A DNA stretch of 38,588 nucleotides. Origin: AC2028 sp002373595. Its GTDB lineage: Bacteria; Bacillota; Clostridia; Lachnospirales; Lachnospiraceae. The stretch spans positions 1 through 38,588 of the forward strand of contig CAMOIX010000020.1 in assembly GCA_946616365.1 (NCBI GenBank), read 5' to 3'. Made by a program: the position numbers and the translations under genes. The notes beneath the pieces were generated by a model. The model searched no databases. It was not told the DNA's origin and saw only the letters and a program-made list of their open reading frames with translations. Positions 32,245 to 38,588 of this stretch are shown one piece after another. Every line of letters starts with the position of its first letter. Position 1 is the stretch's first letter.

Positions 32245-33441
32245 ATGGCAAAGAAAGTAGTGATCGCGGGTGCTTGTCGTACTGCAATCGGAACAATGGG
32301 AGGATCTTTATCCACTATTCCTGCAGCACAGCTCGGAGCAATCGTAATTAAGGAGGCTGTAAACCGTGCAGGTATCAAGCCCGAGGATGTAGACCAGGTT
32401 TACATGGGATGCGTAATCCAGGCAGGACAGGGACAGAACGTAGCACGTCAGGCTTCCATTAAGGCAGGACTTCCCATCGAGGTTCCCGCTGTTACCATGA
32501 ACGTTGTTTGCGGATCCGGACTTAACTGCGTTAACCAGGCTGCACAGATGATCATGGCAGGAGATGCTGATGTAGTTGTAGCAGGAGGAATGGAGAACAT
32601 GTCACTCGCTCCCTTCGCTCTTCCTAACGGCAGATACGGATATCGTATGATGTGGCCCAGCCAGAGCCAGGGCGGACTCGTTGATACCATGGTAAAGGAT
32701 GCACTTTGGGATGCATTCAATGATTATCACATGATAACCACCGCTGACAATATCGCAAGAGAGTGGAACCTCACCAGAGAAGAACTCGATGAGTTCGCAC
32801 TCAAGTCTCAGCAGAAAGCATGCGCAGCTATCGAGAACGGCGCATTCAAGAAAGAGATCGTTCCCGTAGAGATCAAGAAAAAGAAGGAGACCGTGATATT
32901 CGATACCGATGAGGGCCCCAGACCAGGATCCACCATCGAAGGACTTGCAAAGCTTAAGCCCCTTAATCCCGATGGATTCGTAACCGCAGGTAATGCTTCC
33001 GGTATCAACGACGGAGCTGCAGCAATGATCCTTATGTCCGAGGAGAAGGCTAAGGAGCTCGGCGTTAAGCCCATGGCTACTTTCGTAGCAGGCGCTCTTG
33101 CAGGTGTACGTCCCGAGGTAATGGGTATCGGACCTGTAGCAGCTACCAAGAAGGTAATGGCTAAGGCAGGAATGAAGATCGAAGACTTCGATATCATCGA
33201 GGCTAACGAGGCATTCGCAGCTCAGTCCGTAGCAGTAGGAAAAGACCTCGGAATCGATGTAGACAAGCAGCTCAATCCCAACGGAGGAGCTATTGCACTC
33301 GGACATCCCGTAGGAGCATCAGGAGCTCGTATCCTTGTAACCCTTCTTCACGAGATGGAAGCAAAGGGAGCAAAGAACGGACTTGCAACCCTCTGCATCG
33401 GCGGCGGAATGGGATGTGCTACTATCGTAACCAGAGAGTGA
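32245..33441 (+). CDS. thlA: Acetyl-CoA acetyltransferase (thiolase)
   Basis: Thiolase condenses two acetyl-CoA to acetoacetyl-CoA, the entry to the butyrate pathway. The 398-residue protein has the nucleophile Cys89 in NVVCGSGLNC, the catalytic His354 in GHPVGASGARI, and the second catalytic Cys384 in TLCIGGGMG. AAGGAGG lies 5 nt before the ATG. It is the first gene of the operon, under its own promoter. Codon use is strongly biased (few codon types per amino acid), as are the next five genes, which suggests high expression. Confidence 0.98.
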   Translation: MAKKVVIAGACRTAIGTMGGSLSTIPAAQLGAIVIKEAVNRAGIKPEDVDQVYMGCVIQAGQGQNVARQASIKAGLPIEVPAVTMNVVCGSGLNCVNQAAQMIMAGDADVVVAGGMENMSLAPFALPNGRYGYRMMWPSQSQGGLVDTMVKDALWDAFNDYHMITTADNIAREWNLTREELDEFALKSQQKACAAIENGAFKKEIVPVEIKKKKETVIFDTDEGPRPGSTIEGLAKLKPLNPDGFVTAGNASGINDGAAAMILMSEEKAKELGVKPMATFVAGALAGVRPEVMGIGPVAATKKVMAKAGMKIEDFDIIEANEAFAAQSVAVGKDLGIDVDKQLNPNGGAIALGHPVGASGARILVTLLHEMEAKGAKNGLATLCIGGGMGCATIVTRE

Positions 33442-33459
33442 TCCGGAAGGGGAATATAA

Positions 33460-34254
33460 ATGGAATTCATTAAGTATGAAGAGAAGGGCGCATATGCAGT
33501 CCTTACCATCGACAGACAGGCAGCTCTCAATGCGCTTAATTCTCAGGTGCTTGACGAGCTTAACGAAGCAGTAAGCGCTATCGATTGCGACAAGATCCGC
33601 GCACTCGTTATCACCGGCGCCGGAGAGAAGTCGTTCGTTGCAGGAGCAGATATCGGCGAGATGAGCAGCCTCACCAAGGCAGAGGGTGAAGCATTCGGAA
33701 AGAAGGGTAATGATGTCTTCAGAAAGATCGAGACTCTTCCCATCCCTGTTATCGCCGCAGTAAACGGATTCGCACTCGGCGGCGGATGCGAGCTCTCCAT
33801 GAGCTGTGATATCCGTATCGCATCCGAGAATGCAGTATTCGGACAGCCCGAGGCAGGACTCGGCATCACTCCCGGATTCGGCGGAACTCAGAGACTTGCA
33901 CGTCTCGTAAGCCCCGGAATGGCAAAGCAGATGATCTACACTGCAAGAAATATCAAGGCTGACGAAGCATATCGCATCGGACTTGTCAATGCAGTATATC
34001 CCGCTGCAGAGCTTATGGAGAATGCGGAGAAGATGGCAGCAGGTATCGCTGCACAGGCTCCCATCGCAGTAAGAAACTGCAAGAAGGCTATTAATGACGG
34101 ACTCGAGGCTCCCATGGACGAGGCGATCGTCATCGAGGAGAAGCTCTTCGGAGCATGTTTCGAGACCGAGGATCAGAGAGCCGGAATGGGCAACTTCCTC
34201 AAGAAGAAGGATGATCCCACCAAGGTCAAGGTCGTAGATTTCCAGAATAAGTAA
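33460..34254 (+). CDS. crt: 3-hydroxybutyryl-CoA dehydratase (crotonase)
   Basis: Crotonase removes water from 3-hydroxybutyryl-CoA to give crotonyl-CoA. The 264-residue protein has the oxyanion-hole segments (KSFVAGADIGEM and NGFALGGGCELS) and the two catalytic glutamates Glu111 and Glu131 (in GQPEAGLGITPGFGG). Length is normal. AAGGGG lies before the ATG, 18 nt after thlA. A strong hairpin follows in the gap to hbd. Confidence 0.97.
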   Translation: MEFIKYEEKGAYAVLTIDRQAALNALNSQVLDELNEAVSAIDCDKIRALVITGAGEKSFVAGADIGEMSSLTKAEGEAFGKKGNDVFRKIETLPIPVIAAVNGFALGGGCELSMSCDIRIASENAVFGQPEAGLGITPGFGGTQRLARLVSPGMAKQMIYTARNIKADEAYRIGLVNAVYPAAELMENAEKMAAGIAAQAPIAVRNCKKAINDGLEAPMDEAIVIEEKLFGACFETEDQRAGMGNFLKKKDDPTKVKVVDFQNK

Positions 34255-34256
34255 TC

Positions 34257-34289
34257 CCCGTGGGCCCGCGATGAGCGGGCCCTGACGGG
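34257..34289 (+). other. Strong hairpin between crt and hbd
   Basis: An 8-bp GC stem (34262-34269 with 34275-34282) with a 5-nt loop extends, across a 2-nt bulge, into another 5 bp (34257-34261 with 34285-34289). No T-run follows, so it is not a classical terminator; it may protect or process the mRNA, or reduce read-through into hbd. Confidence 0.75.
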
Positions 34290-34320
34290 TTTAAAGAAAA
34301 GTTTTACGGAGGAGAAAACA

Positions 34321-35160
34321 ATGAAGGTAGGTGTTATCGGCGCAGGAACCATGGGTTCCGGAATCGCACAGGCTTTTGCAATGACAGACGGATATGAGGT
34401 TTGCCTTTGCGACATCAAGACTGAGTACGCAGAGGGCGGACTCGCTAAGATCAAGAAAAACATGGATTTCCTTGTAGGCAAGGAAAAGATCACTCAGGAG
34501 AAGGCAAATGAGATCCTCGGAAAGATCACGACCGGTCTCAATGATATCTGCGGAGACTGTGATCTTATCGTAGAGGTTGCTCTTGAGGATCTTAAGATCA
34601 AACAGGATATCTTTGCTTCACTTCAGAAGATCGTTAAGAAGGATTGCATGTTCGCATCCAATACTTCTTCACTTTCCATCACCAAGATCGGTGAGGGACT
34701 CGACAGACCCCTTATCGGAATGCACTTCTTCAATCCCGCTGACAGAATGAAGCTCGTTGAGGTAATCAAGGGTGAGAACACTCCTCAGGAGATGGTAGAC
34801 AAGATCAAGTCTATCGCTACCGAGATCGGCAAGACTCCGGTAGAAGTTAAGGAAGCTCCCGGATTCGTAGTAAACCGTATCCTCATCCCCATGATCAACG
34901 AAGCTATCAACGTATTCGACGCAGGAACCGCTTCTGCAGAGGATATCGATATCGCTATGCAGCTCGGCGCATCTCATCCCATGGGACCCCTTCACCTTGC
35001 GGATCTCATCGGACTTGATATCTGCCTTGCTATCATGGAAGTTCTTCACACCGAGACCGGCAACGAGAAGTACGCTCCCGCTCCTCTTCTTAAGAAGATG
35101 GTTGCAGACAAGAAGCTCGGTAAGAAGACCGGAGTTGGATTCTTCGATTATTCCAAGTAA
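34321..35160 (+). CDS. hbd: 3-hydroxybutyryl-CoA dehydrogenase
   Basis: Hbd reduces acetoacetyl-CoA to 3-hydroxybutyryl-CoA with NAD(P)H. The 279-residue protein starts with the cofactor motif GVIGAGTMGSGIA, has the catalytic His135 in GMHFFNPADRM, and the C-terminal helical domain with ASHPMGPLHLADLIGLD. GGAGGAG lies before the ATG. The order thl-crt-hbd places it third, though it acts second in the pathway. Confidence 0.98.
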   Translation: MKVGVIGAGTMGSGIAQAFAMTDGYEVCLCDIKTEYAEGGLAKIKKNMDFLVGKEKITQEKANEILGKITTGLNDICGDCDLIVEVALEDLKIKQDIFASLQKIVKKDCMFASNTSSLSITKIGEGLDRPLIGMHFFNPADRMKLVEVIKGENTPQEMVDKIKSIATEIGKTPVEVKEAPGFVVNRILIPMINEAINVFDAGTASAEDIDIAMQLGASHPMGPLHLADLIGLDICLAIMEVLHTETGNEKYAPAPLLKKMVADKKLGKKTGVGFFDYSK

Positions 35161-35190
35161 TCAATAAATATATTTTTGGAGGAAAAGGAC

Positions 35191-36357
35191 ATGGATTTTA
35201 CATTAAGTAAAGAACATGAAATGGCCAGGAGCCTTTTCAGAGAGTTCGCAGAGAACGAGGTAAAGCCCCTCGCTATCGATGTGGACGAGACTGAGAAGTT
35301 CCCCAGGGAAACAGTTGACAAGATGGCTAAGTACGGCTTCCTCGGAATACCCGTACCCAAGGAGTTCGGCGGACAGGGATGCGATCCTCTTACATACGTT
35401 ATGTGCGTAGAGGAGCTTTCCAAGGTTTGCGGAACCACCGGAGTTATCGTATCTGCGCACACTTCACTCTGCGTAGATCCTATCATGACTTACGGAACTC
35501 CCGAGCAGAAAGAGAAGTATCTCGTACCCCTTGCAAAGGGTGAGAAGCTCGGAGCATTCGGACTCACCGAGCCCGGAGCAGGAACCGATGCACAGGGACA
35601 GCAGACCAAGGCTGTTCTCGACGGAGACGAGTGGGTTCTCAACGGATCCAAGTGCTTCATCACCAACGGTAAGGAAGCTGACGTTTATGTCATTTTTGCA
35701 GTTACCGGCAAGATTGAGAAGCGCGGCAAGATGATGAAAGAGATCTCTGCTTTTATCGTAGAGAAAGGAACTCCCGGATTCACTTTCGGAACCAAGGAGA
35801 ACAAGATGGGTATACGCGGATCATCCACCTATGAGCTCATCTTCACCGATTGCCGTATCCCCAAGGGAAATCTCCTTGGAGCACAGGGTAAGGGCTTCAA
35901 CATCGCAATGCACACCCTCGACGGCGGACGTATCGGAATCGCTGCACAGGCACTCGGAATCGCAGAGGGCGCTCTTGAGAGAACTATCGCTTACACCAAA
36001 GAGCGTAAGCAGTTCGGCAAGTCGATCTCCGGCTTCCAGAACACCCAGTTCCAGCTCGCAGATATGGCTACCAAGGTACAGGCAGCACAGCTCCTCGTTT
36101 ACCAGGCAGCTATGAAGAAGGCTGAGTATCAGGCTAACCCCAAGGTTTCTTACTCCGTAGAGGCTGCTATGGCTAAGCTCTACGCTGCAGAGGTAGCTAT
36201 GGAAGTTACCACCAAGGCAGTACAGCTCCACGGCGGATACGGATATATCAGAGAGTATGAGGTTGAGCGCATGATGCGTGACGCCAAGATCACGGAGATC
36301 TACGAGGGTACCTCAGAGGTACAGCGCATGGTCATTTCCGCAAATCTGCTTAAATAG
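35191..36357 (+). CDS. bcd: Butyryl-CoA dehydrogenase
   Basis: Bcd is a flavoprotein that reduces crotonyl-CoA to butyryl-CoA. The ATG at 35191 is chosen because GGAGG lies 8 nt upstream and MDFTLSKEHE is the usual N-terminus; an in-frame TTG at 35176 overlaps that site. The 388-residue protein has the acyl-CoA dehydrogenase signature GAFGLTEPGAGTDA, the FAD-binding MGIRGSSTYEL, and the catalytic base Glu372 in IYEGTSEVQRM. It is followed by both Etf subunits, with which it forms a complex; such complexes in clostridia couple crotonyl-CoA and ferredoxin reduction by NADH. Confidence 0.98.
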   Translation: MDFTLSKEHEMARSLFREFAENEVKPLAIDVDETEKFPRETVDKMAKYGFLGIPVPKEFGGQGCDPLTYVMCVEELSKVCGTTGVIVSAHTSLCVDPIMTYGTPEQKEKYLVPLAKGEKLGAFGLTEPGAGTDAQGQQTKAVLDGDEWVLNGSKCFITNGKEADVYVIFAVTGKIEKRGKMMKEISAFIVEKGTPGFTFGTKENKMGIRGSSTYELIFTDCRIPKGNLLGAQGKGFNIAMHTLDGGRIGIAAQALGIAEGALERTIAYTKERKQFGKSISGFQNTQFQLADMATKVQAAQLLVYQAAMKKAEYQANPKVSYSVEAAMAKLYAAEVAMEVTTKAVQLHGGYGYIREYEVERMMRDAKITEIYEGTSEVQRMVISANLLK

Positions 36358-36369
36358 GAGGATTAAACC

Positions 36370-37155
36370 GTGAATATAATCGTATGTATCAAACAGGTAC
36401 CGGATACAAAGGGCGGCGTTAAATTCAATCCGGACGGAACCCTGGACAGAGCCGCAATGCTCGCCATCATGAATCCCGACGACAAGGCAGGACTTGAGGC
36501 AGCACTTAAGTTAAAGGATCAGTACGGCGCAAAGGTTACCGTACTCACAATGGGACTTCCCAAGGCTGCAGATGCACTTCGCGAGGCACTCGCTATGGGC
36601 GCTGATGATGCAGTGCTCGTAACCGACAGAGTACTCGGAGGAGCTGACACCTGGGCTACTTCCACCACCATCGCAGGTGCTATCAGAAATCTTGATTACG
36701 ATCTCATCATCACCGGCCGTCAGGCTATTGACGGAGATACCGCACAGGTTGGACCTCAGATCGCTGAGCACCTCGGACTTCCCGTTATCTCCTATGCACA
36801 GGAGCTTAAGGTAGAGGGAGACAAGGTTATCGTTAAGAGACAGTACGATGACAGATATCACATGGTAGAGGCTAAGATGCCCTGCCTCATCACTGCTCTT
36901 GCAGAGCTCGGAACTCCGAGATATATGACTCCCGGCGGAATCTTCGATGCAGTTAAGGCAGAGATCACTACCTGGGGACGCAAGGACCTCAAGGATGTTG
37001 ATGATTCCAACCTCGGACTTGCAGGATCACCTACCAAGATCGCTAAGGCATCCGACAAGGTCAGAAAGGGTGCAGGCGAGAAGGTCGTTCCCGATTCACC
37101 CGATGAGGCTGTAAAGTATATCACCGGTAAACTTGCCGAGAAGCATGTAATTTAA
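36370..37155 (+). CDS. etfB: Electron transfer flavoprotein, beta subunit
   Basis: EtfB starts with GTG at 36370; AGGAGG overlaps the bcd stop codon, 8 nt upstream, so translation is coupled. The 261-residue protein has the family segments IVCIKQVPDT, the nucleotide-binding LAMGADDAVLVTD, and GRQAIDGDTAQVGPQ near residue 116. The last is a pattern I associate with the electron-bifurcating EtfB group, which binds an extra FAD instead of AMP. The C-terminal arm (KASDKVRKGAGEKV) is typical. It pairs with EtfA and Bcd. Confidence 0.97.
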   Translation: MNIIVCIKQVPDTKGGVKFNPDGTLDRAAMLAIMNPDDKAGLEAALKLKDQYGAKVTVLTMGLPKAADALREALAMGADDAVLVTDRVLGGADTWATSTTIAGAIRNLDYDLIITGRQAIDGDTAQVGPQIAEHLGLPVISYAQELKVEGDKVIVKRQYDDRYHMVEAKMPCLITALAELGTPRYMTPGGIFDAVKAEITTWGRKDLKDVDDSNLGLAGSPTKIAKASDKVRKGAGEKVVPDSPDEAVKYITGKLAEKHVI

Positions 37156-37170
37156 GAGGAGGATAGAACA

Positions 37171-38223
37171 ATGGGTCTTGAAGAATATAAGGACGTATAT
37201 GTCTTTGCCCAGCAGGTTGATAACCAGATAAGCGGAATCTCCTATGAGCTGCTCGGCAAAGCAAAGGATCTTGCAAAAGATCTCGGACAGAAAGTTGTAG
37301 CTGTACTTATCGGATCGGGCGTAAAGGGTCTTGCAGATTCTCTCGCTGAGTACGGCGCAGATAAAGTAATCGTAGTTGACGATCCCGAGCTTAAGGAGTA
37401 TCGTACCGAGCCTTACGCTCACGCACTTGCTTCCGTTATCGAGAAGTTCAAGCCTGAGATCATGCTCGTAGGCGCTACCGCTATCGGACGTGACCTTGGA
37501 CCTACCGTATCCGCAAGAGTTGCAACCGGTCTTACCGCAGACTGCACTCAGCTTGATATCGGTGACTTCCCTCTCGTAGCCATCCCCGGTAAGGAGAGCG
37601 AGCAGAAGCACAATCAGCTGCTTATGACCCGTCCCGCATTCGGCGGAAATACGATCGCTACTATCGCATGCCCTGACAACCGTCCTCAGATGGCAACGGT
37701 TCGTCCCGGCGTTATGCAGAAGATCGAGCCAATCAAGGGCGCTAAGGCAGAGGTTGAGGAGTTCAACCCCGGATTCACTCCCAACAACAAGTATGTAACC
37801 ATTAAGGAGGTCGTAAAGGCCGTTTCCGATACCGTAGATATCATGGATGCCAAGATCCTCGTATCAGGCGGACGTGGAGTTGGAAGCGCTGAGAACTTCA
37901 AGATCCTTGAGGATCTCGCTGAGGCTATCGGCGGACAGGTATCCTGCTCTCGTGCGGTTGTTGATTCCGGATGGAAGCCGAAGGAGCTTCAGGTAGGACA
38001 GACCGGTAAGACCGTTCGTCCTCATGTATACTTCGCTATCGGCATCTCCGGAGCTATCCAGCACGTTGCAGGTATGGAAGAGTCCGATATCATCATTGCT
38101 ATCAACAAGGATGAGGATGCTCCGATCTTCGATGTAGCTGACTACGGTGTAGTAGGAGACCTTAACAAGATCGTTCCCCAGCTTACTGAGGAGATCAAGA
38201 AGGCAATGGCTGCGAAGAAGTAA
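37171..38223 (+). CDS. etfA: Electron transfer flavoprotein, alpha subunit
   Basis: EtfA carries the movable FAD domain that passes electrons to Bcd. The 350-residue protein begins with a domain of about 200 residues and ends with the FAD-binding domain: VSGGRGVGSAENFKI, SRAVVDSGWK, QVGQTGKTVRPHVYFAIGIS (with GAIQHVAGM following) and NKDEDAPIFDVADYGVVGD. GAGGAGG lies upstream of the ATG and the gap to etfB is 15 nt. It is the last gene of the operon and ends before a strong terminator. A terminal enzyme (butyrate kinase or CoA transferase) is not in the window. Confidence 0.98.
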   Translation: MGLEEYKDVYVFAQQVDNQISGISYELLGKAKDLAKDLGQKVVAVLIGSGVKGLADSLAEYGADKVIVVDDPELKEYRTEPYAHALASVIEKFKPEIMLVGATAIGRDLGPTVSARVATGLTADCTQLDIGDFPLVAIPGKESEQKHNQLLMTRPAFGGNTIATIACPDNRPQMATVRPGVMQKIEPIKGAKAEVEEFNPGFTPNNKYVTIKEVVKAVSDTVDIMDAKILVSGGRGVGSAENFKILEDLAEAIGGQVSCSRAVVDSGWKPKELQVGQTGKTVRPHVYFAIGISGAIQHVAGMEESDIIIAINKDEDAPIFDVADYGVVGDLNKIVPQLTEEIKKAMAAKK

Positions 38224-38250
38224 TTCTTCTTACAGGAAATATCAAGAATG

Positions 38251-38283
38251 AAAGAAACACCCTACGCGGGTGTTTCTTTTTTT
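38251..38283 (+). terminator. Intrinsic terminator of the butyrate operon
   Basis: A perfect 12-bp stem (38251-38262 with 38268-38279), a 5-nt loop and a T-run that reaches 38283 make a strong Rho-independent terminator. Confidence 0.93.
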
Positions 38284-38300
38284 CGATAAGAATCATCACG

Positions 38301-38447
38301 GATGCGGTCACAAGCAGGCCGCATCTCACCGATGCGGGCTGCTGCATATCATCTGCCGACCACAAGCTGCGCATGCGGTCAGCTGCGTACCGTCTGTCGA
38401 CCACAAGCTGCGCATGCGGTCAGCTGCATATCATCTGCCGACCACTC
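38301..38447. repeat. Tandem repeat, 41-bp period, three units plus a truncated unit
   Basis: Units begin at 38330, 38371 and 38412 with a 41-bp period. The first and second differ at about eight sites; the second and third at about four. All share CGACCAC followed (in two) by AAGCTGC. A fourth, shortened unit at 38301-38320 joins GATGCGGTCA directly to CAAGC, as if its middle were deleted. No open frame of interest is present. The repeats lie in the 365-bp gene-free stretch after the terminator. Confidence 0.8.
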
Positions 38448-38456
38448 CGGACAACG

Positions 38457-38588
38457 ATTTTCTAAGCGTTTGAGATGTGGATGCGTACGAGTGCCGGCAC
38501 CGGGGCTCACTCGCCGTCGTGGCTCGGTCGCCCACTGCTCTCGCCGTCCTGGCTCGAGCTGCCTGGTCCTTACAAACGCTAAGAAAAT
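38457..38588. repeat. Element with 16-bp terminal inverted repeats at the window edge
   Basis: ATTTTCTAAGCGTTTG (38457-38472) and CAAACGCTAAGAAAAT (38573-38588) are inverted with 15 of 16 bases matching. The 100-bp core is GC-rich, unlike the arms, and contains a direct repeat of 17 bp with one mismatch (38510-38526 and 38540-38556) and a palindrome GTGCCGGCAC (38491-38500). It codes for nothing visible. It may be a small mobile (MITE-like) element, a repeat family member, or a long hairpin RNA. The arms may extend past the window end. Confidence 0.65.

Noticed and set aside
35176..35190. TTG start five codons before bcd
   Set aside because: The TTG overlaps the GGAGG site that serves the ATG at 35191.
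38270..38473. 67-residue open frame after etfA
   Set aside because: It begins inside the terminator and runs through tandem repeats; the peptide is repetitive and has no binding site.
38457..38588. Integron attC site as explanation of the inverted repeat
   Set aside because: The arms lack the GTTRRRY and RYYYAAC core sites, and no integrase is present in the window.
1..38588. tRNA, rRNA, CRISPR, transposase and phage genes
   Set aside because: I read through for T-arm-like motifs, regularly spaced repeats and transposase motifs and saw none. A covariance scan could still find a missed small RNA.

Overview
The window looks like a chromosomal segment of a butyrate-producing clostridial bacterium, most likely of the family Lachnospiraceae (Butyrivibrio-like). 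I infer this from the gene order thl-crt-hbd-bcd-etfB-etfA, the separate AICAR transformylase and IMP cyclohydrolase genes, AddAB instead of RecBCD, a TPP-riboswitch-controlled ThiT, a TPR-DUF4037 protein and strong AGGAGG ribosome binding sites. No species is claimed.

Layout. 1-3360: a terminator of an unseen upstream gene, a good promoter, and a three-gene operon (radical SAM protein plus two family-2 glycosyltransferases) closed by a terminator. 3400-8280: divergent small membrane proteins, guaB, and a divergent pair of uncharacterised membrane proteins. 8250-12915: IMP cyclohydrolase, AICAR transformylase, glutaminyl-tRNA synthetase and a DUF2225 protein. 12938-14055: two minus-strand genes, a small acidic anchored protein and a DUF6062-like cysteine-rich protein. 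14144-22074: DNA repair block with exonuclease III, AddB and AddA. 22064-22693: thiT on the minus strand under a TPP riboswitch. 22754-27221: an SDR reductase, a degenerate EAL-HDOD protein and a TPR-DUF4037 protein. 27263-30009: uxuA-uxuB for glucuronate breakdown. 30010-30339: an AT-rich gap with DnaA-box-like sites and a promoter. 30340-32107: long-form hpf, a 126-bp tandem repeat of structured DNA, and a disordered protein gene. 32155-38283: the complete acetyl-CoA-to-butyryl-CoA operon with its own promoter and terminator. 38284-38588: non-coding tandem repeats of 41 bp and an element with terminal inverted repeats that runs to the window edge.

How it fits together: guaB, the IMP cyclohydrolase and the AICAR transformylase cover the last steps to IMP and the first step to GMP; exoA-addB-addA form a repair cluster; uxuAB feed hexuronate carbon toward central metabolism; and the butyrate operon disposes of reducing power, probably through an electron-bifurcating Bcd-Etf complex. 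The least explained parts are the tandem structured repeat between hpf and the disordered protein gene, and the repeats at the right edge. I saw no tRNA, rRNA, CRISPR array, transposase or phage gene.
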